This document shows positions 1 to 6,102 of a stretch of 9,729 nucleotides of DNA, piece by piece. The translations under genes were made by a program, and so were the position numbers. Source of the stretch: JBEINZ01 sp040377825 (GTDB lineage Bacteria > Pseudomonadota > Alphaproteobacteria > Rhizobiales > Ancalomicrobiaceae); contig JBEINZ010000114.1 in the NCBI GenBank assembly GCA_040377825.1, forward strand, positions 1-9,729, read 5' to 3'. The notes beneath the pieces were generated by a model. It was not told the DNA's origin and did not search any database. It was given only the letters and a program-made list of their open reading frames with translations. Within the stretch, counting starts at the first letter, position 1. The number at the start of each line of letters is the position of its first letter.

Positions 1-865
1 GCGATAGAGTAAGTCGACATTGCCGACACAGTGGCTCATTTTTACCACCACGATAATAACTCAGCGCAATCACCGCGCCGTAAAGCGCCCAAGCCTTGCC
101 GCGAAGCCAATCGCCGTCGCTCAAACCTAACGAATTTCGAAATACATCTCGCGCCGAGGGATGTATCCAAGACCACGCCACGGCATAATCGGCGGCAGGG
201 TCCCCGACTGCGGCCAATCCCCAATCAATGACGCCAGAAAGCTTTCCATTGATCGTCAGCAGGTTGTCAGCCTTGAGATCGCCGTGCACCCATACCGGGG
301 GATCATCAAACCGCTGCGAAAGCGCGCTCTCCCAAAGCGCCACGGCGGCTGGAGCATCGACCTCATCCGCGACAATTGCGATGGCCGGGAGCGTTCGTTC
401 TGACATCTCGGCAAGAGGGATGCCCCTGGACTTGTTGAGAGGACCAGCTTCGGGGGCGCCGATCGTCGGCTTTCGCTGGAGAGCCTTCAAAAACATCGCT
501 AATGCAACAGCGGCGTCATTCACGTCGGCAATGTTTTCGGGCGTTGCAAGACTGCCCTCTATCCAATCGAAAATTCCAAACTCGCAGTCTACTCCCAGGT
601 TAACTTGGCCCCGATATCGCAGGTTCGGTGTGGCCAAAGGTAAATTGCCGAGGTGGGGCAGCCAGTCGAACTCCTTGGACAGGATCAAGGCGGCCGTCGC
701 CCGCCGGGGAATACGCAGAACCAACCCGTTACCAATTCGGTATAATGCGTTGTCAGTGCCCGACGAATTTACCCAATGCACGGGCTCCTTTGACCATTGG
801 GGCGTATGCCTTTCCAATAGTTCACAAATTAAGGTGCCTGTCACAGGAAGATCATCTAAGTGCAT
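1..865 (-). CDS. Aminoglycoside phosphotransferase (APH)-family kinase, C-terminus cut by window edge
   Basis: This gene encodes a small-molecule kinase of the APH fold; 288 codons are visible and the 3' end lies beyond base 1. The N-terminal lobe has the segment SSGTDNALYRIG near residues 34-45, followed by LVLRIPRR, as in APH-family ATP-binding lobes. The catalytic loop HGDLKADN is at about residues 194-201, with Asp196 the expected catalytic base. The metal-binding IDWG is at about 213-216, followed by GDPAADYAVAW. All key residues are present, so the gene looks functional. The ATG at 865 is chosen because GAAGA lies just upstream and MHLDDL fits the usual family start. An in-frame ATG at 1030 would overlap the permease end and is less likely. 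About 136 noncoding bases separate it from the permease on the same strand. Its 5' part (about 780-930) is clearly richer in A+T than its neighbours. The substrate is unknown: many family members do not act on antibiotics, so resistance should not be assumed. Confidence 0.88.
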   Translation of the reverse strand, partial: MHLDDLPVTGTLICELLERHTPQWSKEPVHWVNSSGTDNALYRIGNGLVLRIPRRATAALILSKEFDWLPHLGNLPLATPNLRYRGQVNLGVDCEFGIFDWIEGSLATPENIADVNDAAVALAMFLKALQRKPTIGAPEAGPLNKSRGIPLAEMSERTLPAIAIVADEVDAPAAVALWESALSQRFDDPPVWVHGDLKADNLLTINGKLSGVIDWGLAAVGDPAADYAVAWSWIHPSARDVFRNSLGLSDGDWLRGKAWALYGAVIALSYYRGGKNEPLCRQCRLTLS

Positions 866-1001
866 AATGTCTTCAAGAATGCACTCTAGAGTTACAATAG
901 GATGACATTCAGTTACATCGCCGGTGCGGACTTGAAAATTGGTTCGCCATTGTTCGCGGAACTTGCCGCGACATGCCCCAAAGCGATGGAAGATTTCGAG
1001 T

Positions 1002-2750
1002 TTAGCGCCGCGACTGGGCAACACTGTCATCGACCGACCAGGGGACAACGCCCTTCGGTAGATGGGGCTTCAGCCGGTCAATCGCGAGCATGAGAAGTCC
1101 GACGACGAGGATCGTCACAATGCCGAGCGCTGATGCCTCGGTTGTGAGGCCGGCTTCCTCGAAGCCATAGAGCACCACGCCCAGGGTGCGTGTGCCGGAA
1201 CTCCACAGGAGGGCCGAAACCGTCAGCTCGTTGAAGGCGGTCAGAAAAACCAGGACGGCGCCGGCCGCCATGGCTGGCAGCAATTGGGGGATGATGATGG
1301 TGCGCAGCCGGGTGAAAAAATCCGCGCCGCAGATCGCTGCGGCCTCCTCGATCGCGGGGGACATGTGCTGGAAGGTCGCCGCGACCGGCTTAACGGCGAG
1401 CGTGAGGAACCGTGAGAGATAGGCAAACAGGATAATCCAGGGCGTCCCGTAGAGGCTGATCTGAAGGACCGGCAAGGGATGGAGGAACAGCAGGATCGTT
1501 GCGATGGCAATGACAATGCCCGGCAGGGCATAGGGCAAGTCAATCAGGAACAGGAGCAGCCCTCGGGAACGCTTCGCAAAGCGGTTGATCGCGAAGCTCA
1601 CGGGAACAGCAACGAACGCCAGCAACAATGCCGCGACGCCCGCGAGGGAAAAGGATGTTCGAAATGCCTCTAGCGTCGCGTCTTGTCGGATGAGGACCTC
1701 GCCATAAGCGCGCAATGTCATTGTTTCGATGCCAAGCCGCATCCCATAGGACGGCACGATGGACGCCATCCCGAGCGAGAGAACGGGCAGGACAAGAACC
1801 ACGAGAATGATCGAAGCCGCGAAAAATTCGACGACAGGTCGCGTGTTCCGCAGCTGCCAGAAGGGTTTGATCGTGTGCTCGGCCTCCAGCGGCGGCGGCG
1901 CTGCCGCGAGCAATCGCGCGGAGGCAACGATGGCGACAGCTGCAATCACAGCCACCAGGACCGAAAGCGCTGCTACATCCGCGATGACCGACGGCCCAAA
2001 GCTCGACAATTGGCGGTAGATCAGGGTTGGCAGCGTCAAAAAGTTGATCGGCAGGCCCAGCAGGGCCGGAATGCCGAAATTGCCGAGAGCGGCAACAAAT
2101 GCCAGCATCGCGCCGGCGGCGAGATGGCCGGATACCAGCGGCAAAACAATCGTTCGAAAGATGTGTGCCGGCCGCGCGCCATCCACCTGCGCCGCCTCGA
2201 TCAGATGCATCGGAATGGACTTGAACCCCGCGAGCAGCGTCAGCATGACCACCGGCGCATGGTGGAGACCCAGCACGATCACGATGCCGCCATAGCTCAG
2301 CATCGGGTTCGGTGTTCCGGCGGCTGGCGCGAGGCCGATCATCTGGAGAACGGGGGAGGCCGGCCCAAGCAGGGTCTTAAACGCAAGGGCCGCCACCTGC
2401 GGCGCGACGAGCATCGACATCGCGAAAAGAAAGGCAAAGGCGCGCTTTGCCCGCATGTCCGTCACGGCGACCAGCAAGGCGGCGACCCCGCCGAGCGCGA
2501 CCGAAATTATGGCGGATACAAGGCTGGTCGATAGGCTGTTCCAACTCGCGCGCACCACCGAGGGTCGCGCGAGCTCCGTTACAGTATGCCAGGGATCGAA
2601 CCCGCCTGCCGGCGCAAGGCTCGCGCGAAGCAGCGCCAAGCCCGGCAGGGCGGAGACGGCCACCAGGAATACGAGCGCAAGCCAGTAAACGAAGCGCCCC
2701 TCGCGTTCAAGCAAGGGAACGCCAGCCTGAGCCCGGAATGGCTGGATCAC
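1002..2750 (-). CDS. ABC importer permease with two fused transmembrane domains (ferric-iron/phosphonate-type family)
   Basis: This is an inner-membrane permease of 582 residues made of two homologous halves, so one chain supplies both transmembrane domains of the importer, as in FbpB/AfuB-like systems. Hydrophobic segments alternate through about residues 21-45, 74-95, 104-125, 152-175, 208-235 and 255-280. They resume from about 310 to 558. Each half carries a cytoplasmic EAA loop that would dock the ATPase: EAAQVDGARPAHIFRTIVLP near 185-204 and EAAAICGADFFTRLRTIIIP near 469-488. The start is a GTG codon at 2750, overlapping the TGA of the binding-protein gene as GTGA, which implies translational coupling. 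No clear Shine-Dalgarno sequence precedes it. The next gene downstream is the APH-like kinase, not an ATPase. The family transports ferric iron, phosphonates, thiamine or sugar phosphates, so the substrate cannot be read from this sequence. Confidence 0.93.
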   Translation of the reverse strand: MIQPFRAQAGVPLLEREGRFVYWLALVFLVAVSALPGLALLRASLAPAGGFDPWHTVTELARPSVVRASWNSLSTSLVSAIISVALGGVAALLVAVTDMRAKRAFAFLFAMSMLVAPQVAALAFKTLLGPASPVLQMIGLAPAAGTPNPMLSYGGIVIVLGLHHAPVVMLTLLAGFKSIPMHLIEAAQVDGARPAHIFRTIVLPLVSGHLAAGAMLAFVAALGNFGIPALLGLPINFLTLPTLIYRQLSSFGPSVIADVAALSVLVAVIAAVAIVASARLLAAAPPPLEAEHTIKPFWQLRNTRPVVEFFAASIILVVLVLPVLSLGMASIVPSYGMRLGIETMTLRAYGEVLIRQDATLEAFRTSFSLAGVAALLLAFVAVPVSFAINRFAKRSRGLLLFLIDLPYALPGIVIAIATILLFLHPLPVLQISLYGTPWIILFAYLSRFLTLAVKPVAATFQHMSPAIEEAAAICGADFFTRLRTIIIPQLLPAMAAGAVLVFLTAFNELTVSALLWSSGTRTLGVVLYGFEEAGLTTEASALGIVTILVVGLLMLAIDRLKPHLPKGVVPWSVDDSVAQSRR

Positions 2751-3757
2751 TGCGTAAAGATATCAGAAAAGGCCTTGCGAATGGCATTCTCGTCTTTCAG
2801 GGTCTTGACCGCATCGAAGCTCATCAAGCGGATGGACCCCCGCGCGGGGAAGCCAGCTGGGACGGCGACTTTCGGATGTGCCGCGAGATAGCCCTGCTTC
2901 AGGGCCAGTGTCTGTCCTTCCTCCGAAAGGAGAAAATCGACAAAGGCCTTTGCCGCATCGGGATTTTTTGTGGTGGACAGGATGGCGACAGGCTCGCTCA
3001 CCGCCGAAACACCTTCTTTCGGAAAGACGAATTCCACCGGAGCGCCCTTGGCCTTCTCGCGGATCGGCAAGAAATCGACGATCACGCCGAACAGTTTTTC
3101 ACCGCCGGCAACTTGGCGCAAGACATCCCCGTTGGCGCCGCCCGCGAGCGCGTCATTTGCCTTGAGCTTGCGGTAGAAATCCCAGCCCTCGGGAAGCGTT
3201 CCGGTAAGGCTGGCGGCGTGAATGAGCGCGGCGCCGGAATTGAGCGGGCTCGGCATCACGATATTGCCCTTGGCTTCCGGGCGCAGCAGATCGTTCCAGC
3301 TTTCAGGCTTGAAACCGGCCTTGGTGTTGTAAATGATGCCGGTGGTGATCAGTTTGGTCGAAAACCAGAATTTCTGCGCATCATGAGTGCCGGGCGCATA
3401 GGCTGACACATCGGCGCCTTGATGGGCGAGCAGGCGACCCTCGGCCTTGAGGCCCTCCATGGTGACGCTGTCGGCGATGAGCAGCAGATCCGCCTGCGGC
3501 GCGCCGGCTTGGATCTCGGTGCGAAGCTTGGCCATGATGCGCGGTGTGCCATCCCGGACGAAGCTGACCTCGACCTTTGGATACTTAGCCTTGAAAGCAT
3601 CAATGGTTTGCTGGGCATCCGTATTGGGCTGACTCGTATAAAGCACCAGCTTGCCTTCTTGGGCGCAAGCGGAGCCCGCCATGCCGGCAAGGCCGCCGAG
3701 CGAAAGCCCAGCCCCGAGAACGATGGCGGGAAGAGCAGTGAAGCCTGATGTGCGCAT
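2747..3757 (-). CDS. Periplasmic substrate-binding protein of the ABC importer
   Basis: This is a 336-residue exported solute-binding protein. A signal peptide is visible: basic start MRTSGF, a hydrophobic core to about residue 28, and a probable cleavage after SACA at residue 32. The mature protein opens with KLVLYTSQPNTDAQQTIDAF, the typical opening of the bacterial extracellular family-1/family-6 iron-type binding proteins. A hinge-like segment TTGIIYNT (138-145) and the motif MPSPLNSGAA (168-177) follow. Ferric-binding FbpA proteins coordinate iron through paired tyrosines. The comparable place here reads GVIVDFLP (224-231) without tyrosine, so a ferric-ion ligand is not supported. A phosphonate, sugar phosphate or other anion is possible but unproven. 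The ATG at 3757 has GAGGA about 7 nt upstream. The gene overlaps the permease by 4 bases and is the first gene of the unit. Confidence 0.92.
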   Translation of the reverse strand: MRTSGFTALPAIVLGAGLSLGGLAGMAGSACAQEGKLVLYTSQPNTDAQQTIDAFKAKYPKVEVSFVRDGTPRIMAKLRTEIQAGAPQADLLLIADSVTMEGLKAEGRLLAHQGADVSAYAPGTHDAQKFWFSTKLITTGIIYNTKAGFKPESWNDLLRPEAKGNIVMPSPLNSGAALIHAASLTGTLPEGWDFYRKLKANDALAGGANGDVLRQVAGGEKLFGVIVDFLPIREKAKGAPVEFVFPKEGVSAVSEPVAILSTTKNPDAAKAFVDFLLSEEGQTLALKQGYLAAHPKVAVPAGFPARGSIRLMSFDAVKTLKDENAIRKAFSDIFTQ

Positions 3758-3877
3758 GGGAAATCCTCAGAAGATCTGGAGGCTTTCTGATCCACGATTT
3801 GGGCGACAAAACAATGACGGATCGCTCCGCTAACCCGTTCCTTTTGGAGTTGTCCGGATTGGCTGAAGCTGATGGTT

Positions 3878-3905
3878 GAAATAGATCGTCAAACCTGGGG
3901 GTCAA
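3878..3905 (-). promoter_or_regulatory. Candidate housekeeping promoter for the ABC importer genes
   Basis: On the minus strand TTGACC (3900-3905) and TATTTC (3878-3883) are separated by 16 bases, about 120 bases before the binding-protein ATG. The -35 is good and the -10 is weak. The 275-base gap between this gene and the tRNA (3758-4032) otherwise shows no open frame or clear terminator. This is pattern matching only. Confidence 0.3.
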
Positions 3906-4032
3906 TGGTATGTAAGCCAGCGCCCGACTAGATATTCATACTTGAATGCAAAGATTACACCGGCAAAGCTTTTGAAACCTTGCGGGACCCGATGCCGTGC
4001 GGGGTGTGGGGAGATGCGTCATTCGACGGAAA

Positions 4033-4122
4033 TGGCGGAGGGAGCGGGATTCGAACCCGCGATACGGTTTCCCGTATACACACTTTCCAGGCGTGCGCCT
4101 TCAACCACTCGGCCACCCCTCC
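4033..4122 (-). tRNA. tRNA-Ser (anticodon GGA), CCA encoded
   Basis: This 90-base tRNA reads on the minus strand from GGAGGGGTGGCCGAGTGG to a genomically encoded CCA (4033-4035). The acceptor arm GGAGGGG pairs with TCCCTCC with one G-U pair. The anticodon loop CTGGAAA gives anticodon GGA, which decodes UCC and UCU. A long variable arm (TATACGGG-AAA-CCGTATC region) marks it as a class II serine tRNA. The T arm GCGGGTTCGAATCCCGC is perfect. It appears complete and functional. Confidence 0.97.
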
Positions 4123-4143
4123 ATGCGCCTTGCGGCGCGGGCC

Positions 4144-4172
4144 TTGATAGGCGAACTCGTTGCGGGGTGCAA
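4144..4172 (-). promoter_or_regulatory. Promoter of the tRNA-Ser gene
   Basis: On the minus strand TTGCAC (4167-4172) and TATCAA (4144-4149) are separated by exactly 17 bases. The -10 box ends 22 bases before the first base of the tRNA. The bases after the -10 are almost all G and C, a discriminator type common at stable-RNA promoters under stringent control; that regulation is inferred, not seen. Confidence 0.6.
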
Positions 4173-4522
4173 GGTTATCCGGCTCTGGCTTTTCGACGCG
4201 GAAGGGACGCCGGTTCGAGGCCGCGCCATAGCGGCCGTGAGGCACTCCAGCGACGCGCGCCCTGTGACGGCGGCCCGTGTTGCGGCGGCCCGTGTTGCGC
4301 CGCCCCATGACTGACGCCCCCATGACTGACGCCGCCATGACGCACCTCCACCGCCACCCCTTCACGCGCCCCCGCGACGGCCTGCGAGGCCCCCGCGACG
4401 GCGGCCGTGTCGCGCCACCACATGACGCAGGCCCGCGACGCGCGCGGCACAGCCCATCCCATCACTCCATCATCGGTTCGTCTCGCCTCACAAGGCCCGG
4501 AAACACCGGGCGTCCTGGGGTG
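4173..4522. other. Gene-free GC-rich spacer between the tRNA promoter and the heat-shock promoter
   Basis: I see no supportable gene in these 350 bases on either strand. The open frames that cross it owe their length to the GC-rich, stop-poor repeats and have no recognisable protein content. Besides the 15-base array at 4271-4345, a 13-base segment (cccccgcgacggc) recurs exactly at 4369-4381 and 4390-4402. Short CATGAC and GCGACG motifs recur throughout. Confidence 0.55.
4271..4345. repeat. Five degenerate tandem units of 15 bp
   Basis: The units begin at 4271, 4286, 4301, 4316 and 4331. The first two are nearly identical (cggcccgtgttgcg plus one base). The third and fourth are near-identical to each other (ccccatgactgac core), and the fifth is diverged (gccgccatgacgcac). 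A common skeleton of CCC followed by TG at the same offset links both types. The repeat is not inside a credible gene. Confidence 0.6.
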
Positions 4523-4553
4523 CTTGAACACGGTTTGCCGGCCGACCATATTG
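4523..4553 (+). promoter_or_regulatory. Sigma-32 (RpoH)-type heat-shock promoter for hsp20
   Basis: CTTGAA at 4523-4528 is followed, after a 15-base gap, by the -10-like block GACCATAT (4544-4551). Heat-shock promoters of the RpoH class have CTTGAA and CCCCATNT boxes with similar spacing, so only the first two bases of the -10 differ. It lies about 115 bases before the Hsp20 start, giving a leader of about 105 nt. Confidence 0.5.
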
Positions 4554-4559
4554 CCATCG

Positions 4560-4665
4560 GGAGAGTAGACCTGCCGGACGCCTTCGGGGTTTGGAACGTC
4601 ACTCCCGGGCTGGTGTGAGCGCCGGCACGGTTTTCCGCAAGGTCGCTTCGAGAAAGGGCCTCGGC
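4560..4665 (+). promoter_or_regulatory. ROSE-like RNA thermometer in the hsp20 leader
   Basis: The last leader hairpin (4641-4660) pairs GGTC-G-CTT with AAGGGCC. Its 5' arm contains TCGCT (4643-4647), matching the conserved U(U/C)GCU of ROSE elements, and a G (4645) is left bulged. Its 3' arm contains the ribosome-binding site AAAGGG (4653-4658), 7 nt before the ATG. Upstream, TGCCGG (4572-4577) is complementary to CCGGCA (4622-4627) and could close a larger stem. Inside that stem, ACGCC-TTCG-GGGT (about 4578-4590) could form a UUCG-capped hairpin. ROSE elements are established for small heat-shock genes of rhizobia: heat melts the final hairpin and exposes the ribosome-binding site. Assignment here is from my own pairing, not from a covariance search. 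Confidence 0.6.
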
Positions 4666-5097
4666 ATGTCGCGTCTTACCGGATTTTCGAGCCCGTTTCT
4701 GCTCGGGTTCGATGATATCGAGCGTGTGCTCGATCGAGTGTCCAAAGCCGCCAACGACGGCTATCCGCCCTATAATATTGAACGTCTGCTCGACCATGGC
4801 GGCCGAGGCGATGTGCTGCGGATCACGCTTGCCGTCGCCGGCTTCACGCGCAGCGAGCTTGAGGTGACGCTGGAGGAAAAGCAGCTCGTCATTCGCGGAC
4901 GCCAGTCAGACGATGATCGGGAACGACATTTTCTCCATCGTGGCATCGCGGCGCGGCAGTTTCAGCGCGCCTTCGTTCTGGCGGAGGGCATCGAAGTGAT
5001 CGGCGCCGAGCTGAAGGACGGACTGCTCGCAATCGACCTTGCCCGTCCAGAACCTGAACGGGTCGTCCGTCGGATCGATATTTCGACCGCCGAATGA
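4666..5097 (+). CDS. Small heat-shock protein, Hsp20/alpha-crystallin family (IbpA-like, rhizobial class A)
   Basis: This encodes a 143-residue cytoplasmic holdase that binds unfolding proteins in large oligomers until Hsp70/Hsp100 chaperones refold them. The N-terminus has YPPYNIE at residues 33-39, typical of IbpA-type proteins. The alpha-crystallin domain spans about 38-130, with LRITLAVAGF (51-60), LEVTLEEKQLVIRG (65-78) and the end motif ELKDGLLAIDLARPEPE (115-131). A C-terminal I-x-I anchor, IDI, is at 137-139. The ATG at 4666 is chosen because AAAGGG precedes it by 7 nt and the protein then matches the family length. In-frame codons further upstream lie in the structured leader. A heat-shock promoter and a ROSE-like leader precede it. 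The DUF1150 gene follows after 55 bases on the same strand, so the two are probably one transcript. Confidence 0.95.
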   Translation: MSRLTGFSSPFLLGFDDIERVLDRVSKAANDGYPPYNIERLLDHGGRGDVLRITLAVAGFTRSELEVTLEEKQLVIRGRQSDDDRERHFLHRGIAARQFQRAFVLAEGIEVIGAELKDGLLAIDLARPEPERVVRRIDISTAE

Positions 5098-5136
5098 GCC
5101 AAGCGGAGCATGCCTTGAAAAGTTTAGTGAGTGTGT

Positions 5137-5152
5137 AAGGAGGGTGATCACC
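5137..5152 (+). promoter_or_regulatory. Unusually strong Shine-Dalgarno site of the DUF1150 gene
   Basis: AAGGAGG at 5137-5143 is followed by GTGATC. Apart from one extra G, this is the full complement of the 16S rRNA 3' end (AAGGAGGTGATC). It fixes the start at ATG 5153 rather than the in-frame upstream codons inside the hsp20 gene. Confidence 0.8.
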
Positions 5153-5410
5153 ATGACCGGAAATGTTTCAACTGCCGCCACCATGGCGCCCATGGAGTTC
5201 GCTCATCTTGGAGAGGGACGCGTCGCCTATGTGCGCGAACTCAAATCCGATGAGATCAAAACCTTCGTGGAAGATGCGGAAAAGCTGAAGGGCATCCGTC
5301 TTTGGGCGCTGATCCATGCCAATGGACAACCCATTCTGATCACCGACAGCCGCGAAGCCGCCGTTGCGGGCGGGGCCGAGAACGATCTGGTCACGGTGAG
5401 TGTTCACTGA
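5153..5410 (+). CDS. DUF1150-family small protein
   Basis: This is an 85-residue soluble protein starting MTGNVSTAATMAPMEF. It resembles the alphaproteobacterial DUF1150 family, whose members are short and often sit beside hsp20 genes. Visible features are the segment GEGRVAYVRELKSDEI (about 21-36) and the run LWALIHANGQPILITDSREAA (about 50-70), which looks like a beta-rich core. No signal peptide, membrane segment or catalytic motif is seen. The biochemical role of the family is unknown to me. Its place in a heat-shock transcript suggests a stress-linked accessory role, which is inference. Its near-perfect Shine-Dalgarno site implies high translation that does not depend on the upstream thermometer. 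The 3' end faces ptsN, with an interspersed repeat copy between them. Confidence 0.82.
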   Translation: MTGNVSTAATMAPMEFAHLGEGRVAYVRELKSDEIKTFVEDAEKLKGIRLWALIHANGQPILITDSREAAVAGGAENDLVTVSVH

Positions 5411-5411
5411 G

Positions 5412-5435
5412 GCCGGATCCGAAAAGGACCGGCTT
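5412..5435 (+). terminator. Possible terminator hairpin after the hsp20-DUF1150 transcript
   Basis: GCCGGATCC (5412-5420) and GGACCGGC (5426-5433) form an 8-pair stem with one bulged A and a GAAAA loop, one base after the stop codon. Only two T follow, so it is a poor intrinsic terminator. It may just be the left hairpin of the interspersed repeat. Confidence 0.35.
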
Positions 5436-5500
5436 AAGTGCTATCATCCGGAGCAATCCCGTGTCGATCGGATGCATGCATCCAATCGGGCAATGCTTTA
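5413..5500. repeat. Interspersed hairpin repeat, copy A (between DUF1150 and ptsN)
   Basis: This copy shares with copy B the blocks GAAAAGGACCGGCT, GGAGCAAT-CCGTGTCGATCGGAT, and a terminal CGGG-AATGCTTTA, with a more variable middle. Its inner palindrome is GGATGCATGCATCC (5470-5483 region). It lacks the 11-bp left hairpin of copy B. The last three bases (5498-5500, TTA on the plus strand) are the TAA stop codon of ptsN. Confidence 0.8.
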
Positions 5501-5962
5501 CGCAGCGTTCGATGTCGGCGGATGCGTCAAGACCGCGTAGAGCGCCGCGGGGTCGCTGCTGGCGCGGAGCTTTTGGATAATGGCCGTATCGCGCAGCACC
5601 CGCGCGACCGACGCCAAAGCCTTCAGGTGGTCCGCGCCCGCGCCTTCGGGCGCGAGCAGGGCGAAGACGATATCGACCGGCTCGTCGTCCACGGCGTCGA
5701 ATTCAATCGGACGCTCCAAGCGCGCAAACAGCCCGACAAATGCCGGAAGCCGCGCAAGCCTCCCATGTGGGATCGCGATGCCGTGACCGACGCCGGTGGA
5801 GCCGAGCTTTTCGCGCTGGATGAACGTCTCGAAAATTTCGCGCTCGGCACGACCGGTGACGGCGGCAGCGCGCGCGGCAATCTCCAGGATGGCTTGCTTC
5901 TTCGAATTGGCCCTCAGCGCGGGGATCACGGCTTGCGGGGACAGAAGATTGCTGAGCGCCAT
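5498..5962 (-). CDS. ptsN: PtsN, nitrogen-regulatory phosphotransferase EIIA(Ntr)
   Basis: This is a 154-residue cytoplasmic EIIA-fold protein, the last carrier of the PtsP-NPr-PtsN phosphorelay. The relay does not move sugars; it signals nitrogen and potassium status through its phosphorylation state. The phosphorylated histidine is His66 within TGVGHGIAIPHGRL (56-69), and the family landmark FETFIQREKLGSTG precedes it (44-57). The segment DDEPVDIVFALLAPEG (about 91-106) and the HLKALASVARVLRD block (112-125) complete the fold. Length is normal. The start ATG at 5962 has GGAAAG about 5 nt upstream. It lies 250 bases downstream of hpf on the same strand in the usual rpoN cluster order, with repeat copy B in between. 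Its TAA stop coincides with the edge of repeat copy A. I see no clear promoter of its own in 5963-6102. Confidence 0.95.
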   Translation of the reverse strand: MALSNLLSPQAVIPALRANSKKQAILEIAARAAAVTGRAEREIFETFIQREKLGSTGVGHGIAIPHGRLARLPAFVGLFARLERPIEFDAVDDEPVDIVFALLAPEGAGADHLKALASVARVLRDTAIIQKLRASSDPAALYAVLTHPPTSNAA

Positions 5963-6102
5963 GTCGGCTTTCCGTTACAGGAGATCCGCCGCTCGCAAGA
6001 GACGGCGCGCGTGATGCGGTTTGGCACGCCCACGGGTCCGATCATTCGGTCGGATCCGGATTGGAGGTGTCGAAGGCATAGGTCTGGGAAGGTTGTGCGC
6101 TC

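Noticed and set aside
228..905. Plus-strand open frame of 225 codons
   Set aside because: It is the antisense of the APH-like gene, whose minus frame has full catalytic motifs; the plus frame has no recognisable domain and a poor start.
866..1030. In-frame N-terminal extension of the APH-like gene up to ATG 1030
   Set aside because: The frame is open, but the extension overlaps the permease end, has no family similarity that I can see, and ATG 865 has a Shine-Dalgarno-like GAAGA and the typical MHLDDL start.
1683..2534. Plus-strand open frame of 283 codons rich in Arg, Gln and His
   Set aside because: Antisense of the permease; its composition is the usual result of reading hydrophobic codons backwards.
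2447..3406. Plus-strand open frame of 319 codons
   Set aside because: It spans the antisense of both the permease and the binding-protein gene, which are clearly real.
3955..4365. Minus-strand open frame of 136 codons with NTGRR repeats
   Set aside because: It runs straight through the complete tRNA-Ser gene and its promoter; the repeats reflect the 15-bp tandem DNA array.
4269..4402. CRISPR-like array
   Set aside because: Units are adjacent without spacers, degenerate and only 15 bp long, and no cas genes are nearby.
4175..4549. Minus-strand open frame of 124 codons with HGGVS/QHGPP repeats
   Set aside because: Low-complexity product of the GC-rich array; no ribosome-binding site or known domain, and it crosses the heat-shock promoter.
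6021..6040. TGGCAC on the plus strand as a possible sigma-54 -24 element near ptsN
   Set aside because: No GC-containing -12 element at the required distance, and it points away from ptsN and hpf.
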